From: Candidatus Moduliflexus flocculans
GTDB lineage: Bacteria > Moduliflexota > Moduliflexia > Moduliflexales > Moduliflexaceae
DNA: 64,000 nt
NCBI GenBank assembly: GCA_000739515.1
Contig: DF820457.1
Coordinates: 834,118-898,117 of the forward strand
Reading direction: 5' to 3'
The notes beneath the pieces were generated by a model. That model saw only the letters and a list, made by a program, of their open reading frames with translations. It had not been told where the DNA came from and searched no databases. Positions 16,902 to 24,910 of this stretch are shown here, piece after piece. A program made the position numbers and the translations under genes. The first letter of the stretch is position 1, and each line of letters begins with the position of its first letter.

Positions 16902-17659
16902 AACGAACACTGACTGCGATTCTCTTTTTTTCAGGACTTCTGCTCCTCTGGCAAATTGTTTTTATGCTGAAGGTCTGGTCGCCGGTGCTGCTCCCTTCGC
17001 CGAAAATGGTGGGGAGTTACCTTCTTCAATCCATTCAGGATGGCTCGCTCTGGCAGGCGATGCTGGTCACGCTGAAACGGCTGGTGCTCGGCTATGCTAT
17101 CGGCTTGATTTTGGGATTCCCTATGGGGCAATTGACCGCGAAATTCCCTGCCTGTAACGACACTATCGGGGTATTGGCGCTCGGCCTGCAAACGCTGCCG
17201 AGCGTCTGCTGGGTGCCGCTGTCGCTGCTCTGGTTTGGGCAATCGGAAACTGCTATGCTATTTGTGGTGGTCATGGGCTGCCTCTGGTCAATTTCGCTCG
17301 CCACCGATACCGGCATTCGCAACGTGCCGCCGATTTATGCCAGAGCCGCCCGCACGATGGGTTCAAAAGGATTGCATACGCTGTTGACAGTCACGCTGCC
17401 GGCGTCGCTGCCATTTATTGTCAGCGGCATGAAACAGGGCTGGGCGTTTGCGTGGCGCTCATTGATGGCCGCTGAAATTTATGTGACGATTATCTCTGGG
17501 TTCGGTCTCGGTCATCTGCTGCATTACGGGCGTGAACTTCAGGCGATGGATCAGGTGCTTGGCGTGATTTTCGTGATTATTGCGCTCGGTCTGTTGGTGG
17601 ATAAATTCGTGTTTGCCCCGGTTGAATCGTTTTTGTATGCGCGTTGGGGGACGAAATAA
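16898..17659 (+). CDS. SsuC/TauC-type ABC transporter permease
   Basis: A protein of about 253 residues from the ATG at 16898, which overlaps the ATPase stop by 4 bases. It has about six transmembrane helices and the BPD_transp_1 EAA region (ARAARTMGSKGLHTLLTVTLPASLPFIVSGMKQG, seen in part), with LPSVCWVPLSLLWFG and AWRSLMAAEIYV typical of sulfonate/nitrate-type permeases. It completes the importer with the binding protein at 12.7 kb and the ATPase just upstream. Confidence 0.92.
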   Translation: MKRTLTAILFFSGLLLLWQIVFMLKVWSPVLLPSPKMVGSYLLQSIQDGSLWQAMLVTLKRLVLGYAIGLILGFPMGQLTAKFPACNDTIGVLALGLQTLPSVCWVPLSLLWFGQSETAMLFVVVMGCLWSISLATDTGIRNVPPIYARAARTMGSKGLHTLLTVTLPASLPFIVSGMKQGWAFAWRSLMAAEIYVTIISGFGLGHLLHYGRELQAMDQVLGVIFVIIALGLLVDKFVFAPVESFLYARWGTK

Positions 17660-17678
17660 TACTAATTGTGTTAAATAC

Positions 17679-17711
17679 CCGTAGAGATGCCCCAACTGGG
17701 CGTCTCTACGG
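17679..17711. repeat. Palindrome, CCGTAGAGA family
   Basis: CCGTAGAGATGCCCC and its near complement form a hairpin 20 bases after the permease gene. A related perfect copy is at 19440. It may act as a weak terminator, though no T-run follows. Confidence 0.6.
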
Positions 17712-17801
17712 TGATGGGGCAAATATAATCGTATTTACAACAATTGGCATAACTCAAAAATATATGCCGAAATGGAACACAAAAGGTTTCAGCCTGGCAT
17801 T

Positions 17802-18302
17802 CTATTTTATTGCAATGAGGCCGTTTAAATACACAATATCGCAGCCATTTTTGATAACGGCGCGATAGTCTTGTTCGACATCAATTCCCGCGCAGGCGTC
17901 ATCCACCCAATCAGCAGGACTCGTCAGACTTCCGCTTTTATTATTATGCACCTTATTCGCCCCAAAACTTTTGATCATAAAATGCTGTCCATCCGTATCT
18001 GTAATATAACGAAACGGCATGCCCCATGAATCTTTTTCCGCGCCTCTATAATAAACGTTGACGCCGCTTTTAACCACTGTTCCCCAGTCTGTAAAATTCG
18101 TAACAATCGGATAATGGTTGAAATCTATATTATACATTTCTAATGCTTTGATAATAGATTTCATATCAGTGAGTGTCGCAGAGAATTTAGCGCGCTGCAC
18201 GACACTGAACAGTATTGGGGCGGCGATAGCTGCGAGAATTCCGATAATCGCAATCACAACTAACAATTCGATCAATGTAAAGCCACGCCGTTGAACATAC
18301 AT
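17802..18302 (-). CDS. Type II secretion/type IV pilin-like pseudopilin
   Basis: A 166-residue protein with a textbook prepilin N-terminus: RRG/FTLIELLVVIAIIGILAAIAAP, with cleavage after Gly7 and Glu5 of the mature protein present. The GspG-like globular part has DSWGMPFRYITDTDG, similar to major pseudopilins, but Cys residues and the C-terminus are individual. It would be processed by a prepilin peptidase and assembled in a pseudopilus or pilus. No other secretion genes are nearby, so it is an orphan. Confidence 0.88.
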   Translation of the reverse strand: MYVQRRGFTLIELLVVIAIIGILAAIAAPILFSVVQRAKFSATLTDMKSIIKALEMYNIDFNHYPIVTNFTDWGTVVKSGVNVYYRGAEKDSWGMPFRYITDTDGQHFMIKSFGANKVHNNKSGSLTSPADWVDDACAGIDVEQDYRAVIKNGCDIVYLNGLIAIK

Positions 18303-18440
18303 AATTCCTCTTCTTTGTTAAGAACCTTCGGGAAAAATTATCCGCGATATTAGAGTAATATCGTAACAAATGGTTGAAGAGGAAAGGGAGAATTCTCTAA
18401 AATTTTTATTGATCTCAATAGAAAAACGTGCCGTTGGTCG

Positions 18441-19403
18441 TCATTGATTCCGCCAGCACGCGCTGAGATGGTGAGTTGCAAGCTCAAAAAGCGGCGGTTC
18501 ATCGGTTTTGCAGCGCGGCATGGCGACCGGACAGCGCGGATGGAAGCGGCAGCCGGACGGCGGATTGAGCAAATCGGGCGGAGCGCCGGGAATGAAGGCC
18601 AATGCCGAAACGCGCTGACGCAGGCGCGGCGTGGCATTCAGCAACGCTTGCGTGTAGGGATGCGCCGCTCCAGGTTGGCCATATATATCGGCGTTCGCGC
18701 CGATTTCCATGATTTTTCCGGCATACATCACGGCGATGCGATCTGCGATTTCCGCTTCGGTGGCGAGATCGTGCGTGATAAAAATCAGCGACAGGCCGAG
18801 TTCCTGTTTCAATTGCTTCAAGAGGTTTAAAATCTGCGCCTGCACCACTACATCGAGCGCGGTCGTCGGCTCGTCGCAGATCACAATCTGCGGCTCTAAA
18901 AAAAGCGCGGTGGCGATGACGACGCGCTGCTTCATGCCGCCGGAAAGCTCGTGCGGATAACGCGACAGCACATCTTCCGAAAGGCCGACGCGATTCAGAT
19001 AGGCGACGATTCGCTGCCGCGCTTCGTCGTTCGGCATGGCGCGATGCGCTCGCAGCGTTTCCAGCATCTGCCGCCCAATCGTATAAACCGGCGTCAGGCA
19101 GTTCATCGCGCCTTGAAAGATCATCGCCATTTTGACCCAGCGAATCTGTTCACGCATTTCTGTTTCGGAGAGCGAAACAAGGTTCTGTCCGTCAAGTCGA
19201 ATCTCGCCGCCGAGGATGCGTCCCGGCGCGGGAATCATGTTCATCAGCGCGAGCATGGTCGTCGTTTTGCCGCAGCCCGATTCGCCGACGAGTCCGAGCG
19301 TTTCACCGCGTTTTACCGTGAACGAAATATTTTCAACCGCATGCACCGCCCCGTTGCGCGTAAAAAAACGAACAGTTAATTGATTTACGTCTAAAAGGAT
19401 CAT
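18441..19403 (-). CDS. Oligopeptide/dipeptide-type ABC transporter ATPase (OppD/DppD-like)
   Basis: About 320 residues from the ATG at 19403 (an upstream extension of the frame lacks homology and runs through a repeat). Walker [10 protein letters not shown], signature [17 protein letters not shown] and Walker [14 protein letters not shown] are intact. The C-terminal oligopeptide/dipeptide ABC extension is present: [15 protein letters not shown], then [23 protein letters not shown] with the paired Cys that bind a 4Fe-4S cluster in some OppD/F proteins. It follows the two permease genes on the same strand. No OppF-type second ATPase is seen. Confidence 0.92.
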   Translation of the reverse strand: MILLDVNQLTVRFFTRNGAVHAVENISFTVKRGETLGLVGESGCGKTTTMLALMNMIPAPGRILGGEIRLDGQNLVSLSETEMREQIRWVKMAMIFQGAMNCLTPVYTIGRQMLETLRAHRAMPNDEARQRIVAYLNRVGLSEDVLSRYPHELSGGMKQRVVIATALFLEPQIVICDEPTTALDVVVQAQILNLLKQLKQELGLSLIFITHDLATEAEIADRIAVMYAGKIMEIGANADIYGQPGAAHPYTQALLNATPRLRQRVSALAFIPGAPPDLLNPPSGCRFHPRCPVAMPRCKTDEPPLFELATHHLSACWRNQ

Positions 19404-19439
19404 AGCGTCGTCCAAATCATGCCGATTGCGGTACATTCT

Positions 19440-19469
19440 CGTAGAGACGCACGGCCGTGCGTCTCTACG
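19440..19469. repeat. Perfect palindrome, CGTAGAGACGC family
   Basis: CGTAGAGACGCACGG and its exact complement form a 30-base palindrome between the OppC-like and OppD-like genes. Same family as 17679. Confidence 0.7.
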
Positions 19470-19489
19470 GAATATGTGATATATTCTGT

Positions 19490-20887
19490 TCAGCGCGTCC
19501 GCAGGCGCGGATTCAGAATTTTGTCCATCGCGAAACCGAGAAACGCGAAGGTCATGCCCATCAGTGCAATCGCCAACCCTGGCGGAATCACCCACCACCA
19601 CTGGCCGTTCAGGACTGCGCCGCCGGTCAGGGCGTCATGCAAAATCTGTCCCCACGTTACGATAGTCGAATCGCCGAGGCCAAGCACGCTGATCGTGGAT
19701 TCATACACAATCGCGCCCGGCACGTAAAGCGCCATCGAAGCGAACGAATAGGGAATCAGCAGCGGCGCGATATGCCGGAAAATAATCCGCCACGCCGACG
19801 CGCCAAACGCTTTTGAAGCTTCGATGTAGGTTTCTTCCTTGATTTGCAGGCCGATGCTCCGCACGGTTTTGACCGGCCCGACCCAGAAAAAGCCGCTCAT
19901 CATCAGAATCAGCGTCCAGATCGACGGCTTGAAAATCGCGCTCATCACAATCAGGAGCGGCAGAAGCGGAATGCTGACGAACAGTTCGAACACGCGCTGC
20001 ATCAGCGCGTCCACCCAGCCGCCGAAATAGGCGCTGGCGACGCCGAAGACGACGCCGAGCGAGACCGCGACGGCGGCGGTCAACAGGCCGATCAACAGCG
20101 CCCAGCGCATTCCGGCGATCACGCCGCTCCATAAATCGCGGCGCGAGCTATCCGTGCCGAGCCAGCCCGCCACGCCGCCTGCAAACGAGAGCGCCGGAGC
20201 GTCGATCTTCGCGCTGTTGTCTGGCAGCAGCATTTCGACCGTAAAGCGATACGTTCCGCGCAGCGGTTCGGGATGGCGCAACATGCCGGTCTGCGCTTTG
20301 GCAAACAGAATCGCCGTTGGCGAGAGCAAATCTTTATTCATGTTTTGCGTCTCAGGATCGCGGCGAGCGGCGAATTGCGCGGCCTCGCCTTTAGCCTCGT
20401 TTTCGACGGCAAGACGAACCGGCTTGTTTTCAAGTTTGGAAAAGGATTTTTTGAAGAGTTTCAGCGTCTCGCCGTCAGGCCGCTCGACCGACATGACAAA
20501 CACCGGCGAACCGCTTGCCTGCGCGGTAAACAGAATGTCAGTCGGCGGCGCGTCCGCGTCGTATTCATACACGAATACCGCTTTTTTGACCATGACTTTG
20601 CCCGCCTGTTTTTCGGTGATTTCCGGCGAGTGCAATGCGGCGCTGCGGGCGCGCTTGACCGGCGCAAACCAGTTTACCCAGACTGGCGGGGCACTGCGGG
20701 GATTGTTTTCCCAGTAGGCAATGTCGCGCCACCGGCTGCGGGCTTCCGGGAAGGGAATAATCAGGCGCTCGGTCAGCATCAGCGCGAAAAAGAGCGCAAG
20801 CAGAAACAAGCTGAATAACCCCGATTTCTCGCGCCGGAATTCATCCCAGAACGAGCGGACATCCGCCAACAGATCAGCCCATCTCAT
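19490..20887 (-). CDS. Oligopeptide-type ABC permease (OppC/DppC-like) with large periplasmic loop
   Basis: A 465-residue permease. The first helix (GLFSLFLLALFFALMLTERL) is followed by about 210 residues of soluble sequence before the core helices begin near GMRWALLIGLLTAAVAVSLG. The conserved EAA region is EASKAFGASAWRIIFRHIAP, and GAIVYESTISVLGLGDSTIVTWG is a typical OppC motif. The loop contains WLGTDSSRRDLWSGVIAGMRW at its end, as in DppC. The long insertion is unusual compared with E. coli OppC/DppC but occurs in some families. It overlaps the upstream permease gene by 4 bases. Confidence 0.9.
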   Translation of the reverse strand: MRWADLLADVRSFWDEFRREKSGLFSLFLLALFFALMLTERLIIPFPEARSRWRDIAYWENNPRSAPPVWVNWFAPVKRARSAALHSPEITEKQAGKVMVKKAVFVYEYDADAPPTDILFTAQASGSPVFVMSVERPDGETLKLFKKSFSKLENKPVRLAVENEAKGEAAQFAARRDPETQNMNKDLLSPTAILFAKAQTGMLRHPEPLRGTYRFTVEMLLPDNSAKIDAPALSFAGGVAGWLGTDSSRRDLWSGVIAGMRWALLIGLLTAAVAVSLGVVFGVASAYFGGWVDALMQRVFELFVSIPLLPLLIVMSAIFKPSIWTLILMMSGFFWVGPVKTVRSIGLQIKEETYIEASKAFGASAWRIIFRHIAPLLIPYSFASMALYVPGAIVYESTISVLGLGDSTIVTWGQILHDALTGGAVLNGQWWWVIPPGLAIALMGMTFAFLGFAMDKILNPRLRTR

Positions 20888-21927
20888 GCCGTTCCTCCAA
20901 CTTTGATGCGCGGGTCAAGGTAGCCATACATCAGGTCGAGCGCGACTAATCCGAACATATAGAACGCGGTGGTGATGGCCAGATTTCCCATTAACACGGG
21001 AATGTCATTCTGTTCAATGGCGATCCAGTAGAGATTTCCGAGTCCCGGCCAACTGAAAATCCCTTCGATGACGAGGTTTCCGCCAATCGAAGATAGCAGC
21101 GACAGCAGCGCCATTGTCGTCAGCGGCGGCGAGGCTGCGCGCATGACATGGCCGTACAGCACGCGGCGTTCCGGCAGGCCGCGCGCGCGGGCGGCCATGA
21201 TGTAATCGTCCTGCAAAATCCCCAGCACGATGTTGCGCGTCAGCAGGGCGCGTCCCCAGAAGCCAAGCAGCACGAGCGTCAGCGTCGGCAGCATGAGGTG
21301 ATACAGCGTGTCAAAATAATACCAGAGACCGGATGGCGGCGGCGTAGAGTGCATTCCGCCGGACGGAAAAATCTTGAAGACATAGGAAAACGCCATGATC
21401 ATCAGCATGCCAAGCCACCAGGTCGGCATACCATAGACCGTCATCGTGGCAAGCGACATGAGCTTGTCGAGCCAGCCACCGACGCGCTGCGCCTGTTTCA
21501 GGCCAAGCCAGATGCCAATGATAATATCGAGCGCGATGGCGGATGTAAAAAGCAGTATCGTGCGGGGGAGCGCCTCAAGCAAGATATTCCAAACCGCCGT
21601 ATCGCCTGCCGAGGATTTAATCAGCGTGGATTCGCCGAAACGGAAGGCCAGCGTATCAACTGCCCGCCAGACAACCCGCTTCCAGGTTGGCTGATCGAGA
21701 TGATACTGCCGATATTTCGCGGCGCGGCGTTCTTCGAGAAACGTGGCAATTTCCCCGGGTTTCATGGAGGTTTGCACTCGGATGGCGTCTTCGCGGATTT
21801 TGTCCTCGATTTGGGTTCTGACCGTTTTTTCCATCGTCGCATTAAACAGCGCGGAAAAAATGAAAATAATCACGGCATACATCCAGAGGCCGTGTATCAG
21901 GCGTTTCAGACAATATTTCCAGTACAT
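20884..21927 (-). CDS. Oligopeptide-type ABC permease (OppB/DppB-like)
   Basis: About 347 residues from the ATG at 21927. One helix near the N-terminus is followed by a loop of about 90 residues rich in charged helices, then five helices with DYIMAARARGLPERRVLYGHVMRAA (EAA region, seen in part) and IEGIFSWPGLGNLYWIAIEQND, the standard DppB signature. First gene of the permease-permease-ATPase operon. No substrate-binding protein is encoded upstream within the window, so the substrate (peptide or other) is undefined. No clear ribosome-binding site precedes the start. Confidence 0.9.
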   Translation of the reverse strand: MYWKYCLKRLIHGLWMYAVIIFIFSALFNATMEKTVRTQIEDKIREDAIRVQTSMKPGEIATFLEERRAAKYRQYHLDQPTWKRVVWRAVDTLAFRFGESTLIKSSAGDTAVWNILLEALPRTILLFTSAIALDIIIGIWLGLKQAQRVGGWLDKLMSLATMTVYGMPTWWLGMLMIMAFSYVFKIFPSGGMHSTPPPSGLWYYFDTLYHLMLPTLTLVLLGFWGRALLTRNIVLGILQDDYIMAARARGLPERRVLYGHVMRAASPPLTTMALLSLLSSIGGNLVIEGIFSWPGLGNLYWIAIEQNDIPVLMGNLAITTAFYMFGLVALDLMYGYLDPRIKVGGTA

Positions 21928-22029
21928 AAGGATGGCGAAATGTTTCTTTCTTGCCCGTATCTGTGTCGCTGAGCCGAAAAACCTGTAAATTCTATGCGTA
22001 TTGACACAATACGTTGTGGTCAGGGAAAC

Positions 22030-22060
22030 GCGGTCAGACACCTTGAAGGTGTCTGACCGC
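22030..22060. repeat. Palindrome, GTCAGACAC family
   Basis: GCGGTCAGACACCTT, G, then its complement. Copies or relatives lie at 22222, 28145, 49527 and 61966; a degenerate one is at 22543-22571. It lies upstream of the OppB-like gene. Confidence 0.65.
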
Positions 22061-22221
22061 TCTATCCCAATACATCTACTGTTTGCCTGACGAGTTCGTA
22101 CCGCACCCGTCGAACATACCTTGACAGAACACTAAGAATCATGATGGAATTGAGAAATGTTGAATGATCTGCGTCTTTTTGAGGACTCACGGCGATTATG
22201 TCAATAGATATTTCAGCGCGG

Positions 22222-22257
22222 AACACTGCCAGGCAGATTCGTCTGTCTGGCAGTGTT
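22222..22257. repeat. Palindrome downstream of the GlsB-like gene
   Basis: AACACTGCCAGGCAGA and TCTGTCTGGCAGTGTT form a strong stem 12 bases after the GlsB-like stop codon (minus strand), so it probably terminates that transcript. Confidence 0.65.
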
Positions 22258-22268
22258 TTAGGGAAGGA

Positions 22269-22517
22269 CTACTTCTTAATCTTGCGCCAAATGGCGAGAA
22301 CAAGCACCGCGCCGATGACGGCAATCACCATGCTTTTGATATTCCAGCCGGTGAAACTGCCGATGCCGAGAAACGAACTGATCGCTCCGCCGACAAACGC
22401 GCCGGCAATGCCAAGCAACGTCGTGACGATAAATCCGCCCGAATCTTTGCCGGGCATGATGTATTTTGCTAATGCGCCTGCAATCAGCCCTAAAAGAATC
22501 CACGATAAGATGCCCAT
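22269..22517 (-). CDS. GlsB/YeaQ/YmgE family small membrane protein
   Basis: 82 residues with about three transmembrane helices and the family signature: MGILSWILLGLIAGALAKYI, then MPGKDSGGFIVTTLLGIAGA and FVGGAISSFLG. These 'transglycosylase-associated' proteins are stress-linked inner-membrane proteins of unknown mechanism. A GGAGG-like site precedes the ATG (AGGAGGCGCAT). Confidence 0.92.
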   Translation of the reverse strand: MGILSWILLGLIAGALAKYIMPGKDSGGFIVTTLLGIAGAFVGGAISSFLGIGSFTGWNIKSMVIAVIGAVLVLAIWRKIKK

Positions 22518-22589
22518 AATATGCGCCTCCTAAGCGATTGGCCTCTCAGACACCGTGACGATGTGTGACAGGTTTGGCATGAAACGTTG

Positions 22590-23483
22590 TTAAATTTCAT
22601 TGACCGCGCGTTCGATCAGCCGCCGCGCAATCGTCTGCGTGCCGGTGTGTTCGTAATAATTCGTCGTCATATCGAGAAACGCGGCAACGTAATCGAGTTT
22701 ACTGTCGGATAACTCGACGAACCGGCTGAGACCGCTCAGCACCTTCTCCACCGTCATCTCATGCCCGCGCATGAAATCGCCCATCCATCCGCTGACGGCG
22801 TTAAAACTTTTGGTGATGAATCCCAATTTTTGCGACGAATCGCCGCCGGGGATATATTCGTTGATCTGCTGGAACATTTTGTTTTTTTCTAATTCTTTCG
22901 GCTGCATGCTGCCGAGGCGTTCGGTGACTTTGCCGATGAAATCAGGGCCTAACGGCACAAGGCCGTCAATGGCGAGCAGCGCCGCCATCCGCATCATCGC
23001 TTCGCCGCTGTAATCGGCGAGCGAGCGGACGAAATCGCCCACGCTGTCGCCAGGAATGCCGTTCACAAGGCAGAAGCAGGCGACTTCGGCGACAAGTTTC
23101 AAGCTGACATCAACGGTCTGCGTTGTATCGGCGGCGGGCGTCAGTTTATTTAGAAACGATAAGAGCCAGATTTTTTCGCCGACTTTGTTCGCCAACGCCA
23201 ATTTTGCCAGCGTGCTATCTACGCTGTCAACGGTCTGATAGAGCCATAAGGCGCGTTGATACCCTTGCGATTTATCGTTGAATAAGGCAATCGCGCGTTC
23301 ACCGATTTTCTGGACAAGGCGCTCATCGTTTTCGCCGCTCACCTTGCGGATGGTGTTGGTAAATCCGACGACATTTTCCCATTGCCCGGGCGCGACAAAA
23401 TCCAGCGCTCGCAACGTTTTGACGGTCAGGCTGTCAGTCGGCAATTCATCAACAACTTCATAAAACGGCTTTACGTTACTCAT
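22590..23483 (-). CDS. Conserved hypothetical all-helical protein
   Basis: A 297-residue soluble protein with no signal peptide or enzyme motif. It looks entirely alpha-helical, with MSNVKPFYEVVDELPTDSLT at the start and DFVAPGQWENVVGFTNTI following. From memory I associate similar sequences with uncharacterised cyanobacterial proteins, but that cannot be checked here. It is followed 44 bases... on the same strand by no gene of the pair; instead the lipoprotein gene lies just upstream (ending at 23528), so both are probably one transcript. AAGGAGGGA precedes the ATG. Confidence 0.7.
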   Translation of the reverse strand: MSNVKPFYEVVDELPTDSLTVKTLRALDFVAPGQWENVVGFTNTIRKVSGENDERLVQKIGERAIALFNDKSQGYQRALWLYQTVDSVDSTLAKLALANKVGEKIWLLSFLNKLTPAADTTQTVDVSLKLVAEVACFCLVNGIPGDSVGDFVRSLADYSGEAMMRMAALLAIDGLVPLGPDFIGKVTERLGSMQPKELEKNKMFQQINEYIPGGDSSQKLGFITKSFNAVSGWMGDFMRGHEMTVEKVLSGLSRFVELSDSKLDYVAAFLDMTTNYYEHTGTQTIARRLIERAVNEI

Positions 23484-23527
23484 GTCGTCCCTCCTTATTG
23501 GTAATTAGTTGTCAGACGCCTCTGATG

Positions 23528-24055
23528 CTATGGCGTCACCACGCCGGAAAGCCCTTTCAGATCGAATTTTTGCAGCCATTCTTGCCGCGCGTTTGCGTCG
23601 AATGCGGCGTCTTTCGAGCGCACTTGCGCTTGCAGGCGGTTGGCAATCAAAATTGCCGTGCCATTTTCGCCGACGGCGACCATCGGATACTCCTGTAATT
23701 TTTCGGTCGCTTGCTGGTATTTTGTGGCCGCTTCTGGATTGCTCACCGTATCGAAAATGGAGAGCGTCGCCAATTCCTTGCCGCTCGCGTCTTCCAGCTT
23801 TGCTTCGGCAAAGCCTTGCTTTTCCTGCGTATAAACGATGTTGAAGCCATTGCCCGCTTGGGGGAAAAATTTATTAAATTCGCCTCCCGCGATTGCTTGC
23901 TTGACCACTGCCTTCTGGCCGGTCGTTTTTTCCTGCGTTGCTTCCCAGCGCGATGGTTTTTTCGGCTCTTCTTTTCCGCATGCCGCTCCCCAGAGCAGAA
24001 GCGCCGCGATCAGCATGCAAACCACACTCTGCCGAATCCGGATGCCCATTCGCAT
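23528..24055 (-). CDS. Hypothetical lipoprotein
   Basis: 175 residues with a lipoprotein signal (VVCMLIAALLLWGAAC, lipobox GAAC with Cys near residue 26) and a soluble domain of about 140 residues containing GEFNKFFPQAGNGFNIVYTQEKQGFAEAKL. No enzymatic motif is visible. Content suggests a periplasmic, tandem alpha/beta domain. It is upstream of the helical hypothetical gene on the same strand, 44 bases apart, and may be functionally paired with it. GGAGGG lies 7 bases before the ATG. Confidence 0.8.
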   Translation of the reverse strand: MRMGIRIRQSVVCMLIAALLLWGAACGKEEPKKPSRWEATQEKTTGQKAVVKQAIAGGEFNKFFPQAGNGFNIVYTQEKQGFAEAKLEDASGKELATLSIFDTVSNPEAATKYQQATEKLQEYPMVAVGENGTAILIANRLQAQVRSKDAAFDANARQEWLQKFDLKGLSGVVTP

Positions 24056-24059
24056 CGCA

Positions 24060-24131
24060 TTACCCTCCTGACTGCGCGTCTATTGCGCTCTTCGCAACGG
24101 CGACAGCCTTTTTCAGGTCGTCAATATTCAT
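24060..24131 (-). CDS. Possible 23-codon leader ORF before the lipoprotein gene
   Basis: ATG at 24131 opens MNIDDLKKAVAVAKSAIDAQ and ends in TAA at 24060, just before the lipoprotein ATG, so that its last codons contain the GGAGG ribosome-binding site. The peptide is amphipathic and plausibly helical. No ribosome-binding site of its own is clear, so it may be chance. Confidence 0.25.
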   Translation of the reverse strand: MNIDDLKKAVAVAKSAIDAQSGG

Positions 24132-24321
24132 GTCATTCGTGATGTGACAATATCATAGAAGAAATAGCATTCGATTTATGTCAATCTTTCTTTTACGATA
24201 AATTGATCAAAATAGCAGCAATCGTCACATTACAGTCGAGCTGGTTCGCCGAAAACAACGACAGTTCTGTCAAGCGTCTTTTTTGCTGTTCGTAAAATGC
24301 AAAAAATAAATTCGGATAAGA

Positions 24322-24352
24322 GACCTCAGAGGTCTCGAAGACCTGTGAGGTC
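24322..24352. repeat. Palindrome, CCTCACAGG-related
   Basis: GACCTCAGAGGTCT and AGACCTGTGAGGTC form a hairpin, a variant of the 8051 family. The surrounding gap 24132-24506 holds no gene that I can support; its right end carries the BlaI promoter region. Confidence 0.6.
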
Positions 24353-24427
24353 TGGGCCGAAGTTATTTTTTCAACGTTACTTAGCAAGTTCGCGGCGAAA
24401 AAATCCAGGAAAGTTTAGCCAAAAAAC

Positions 24428-24479
24428 TTGACACTGAACATAACGCATACTTCTATCGTATTCATACGACAAATTCGTA
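24428..24479 (+). promoter_or_regulatory. Promoter and probable BlaI operator
   Basis: TTGACA at 24428-24433 is a good -35 box, with a weak -10 (TTCTAT at 24451). It is followed by two overlapping inverted repeats, TCGTAT-TC-ATACGA (24456-24469) and TACGA-CAAAT-TCGTA (24465-24479). BlaI/MecI repressors bind dyads containing TAC/GTA half-sites, so autoregulation of the blaI/blaR1-like pair is likely. Confidence 0.5.
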
Positions 24480-24506
24480 CCGATACACATCATATAAGGA
24501 GCTATT

Positions 24507-24902
24507 ATGGCAAAAAAGAAAGCTGAATTACCGGAATTATCGCGAGCAGAATACGACATTTTGCGCGTCCTCTGGAAAGGGGGCGAACAAACTGTGCGGG
24601 AAGCTCACGATCAACTCCAGCAAACCTACGGCTGGGCTTATACCACTACCAAGACGATGATGGATCGCATGGTGGCGAAAGGGCTGCTGCGACGCGACAC
24701 GTTTCATGGCGTATTCGTTTATACGCCGCTGATTTCCCGGCCTGCCGGTCTCGCCAGATTTATTCAATTTTTTGCGGATCGCGTATTGGAAACTGACCCC
24801 AGCGCAGTCGTGGCGATGTTTGCCAAAAGTCAGGCGATCAGTCAGGATGAAATTCACGAATTGGAACAATTGCTTCACCAACAACGCCAGGAGGTCAAAT
24901 AA
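24507..24902 (+). CDS. BlaI/MecI-family transcriptional repressor
   Basis: 131 residues with the winged-helix signature LSRAEYDILRVLWKGGEQTVREAHDQL, YTTTKTMMDRMVAKGLLRRD and VYTPLISR, as in BlaI/MecI/CopY. The C-terminal helical region (FADRVLETDPSAVVAMFAKS) is the dimerisation and protease-cleavage part. It is paired with the M56 protease gene 8 bases downstream, the classical sensor-protease/repressor arrangement. AAGGAG precedes the ATG. Confidence 0.93.
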   Translation: MAKKKAELPELSRAEYDILRVLWKGGEQTVREAHDQLQQTYGWAYTTTKTMMDRMVAKGLLRRDTFHGVFVYTPLISRPAGLARFIQFFADRVLETDPSAVVAMFAKSQAISQDEIHELEQLLHQQRQEVK

Positions 24903-24910
24903 CGTGACGT

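Noticed and set aside
12689-17659. Naming the importer genes ssuA, ssuB and ssuC
   Set aside because: Sequence supports the family but not the substrate; the absence of SsuD and the inserted genes argue for another substrate.
24193-24387. Minus-strand frame in the gap before blaI
   Set aside because: Contains the CCTCACAGG-type palindrome and has no start signal or motif.
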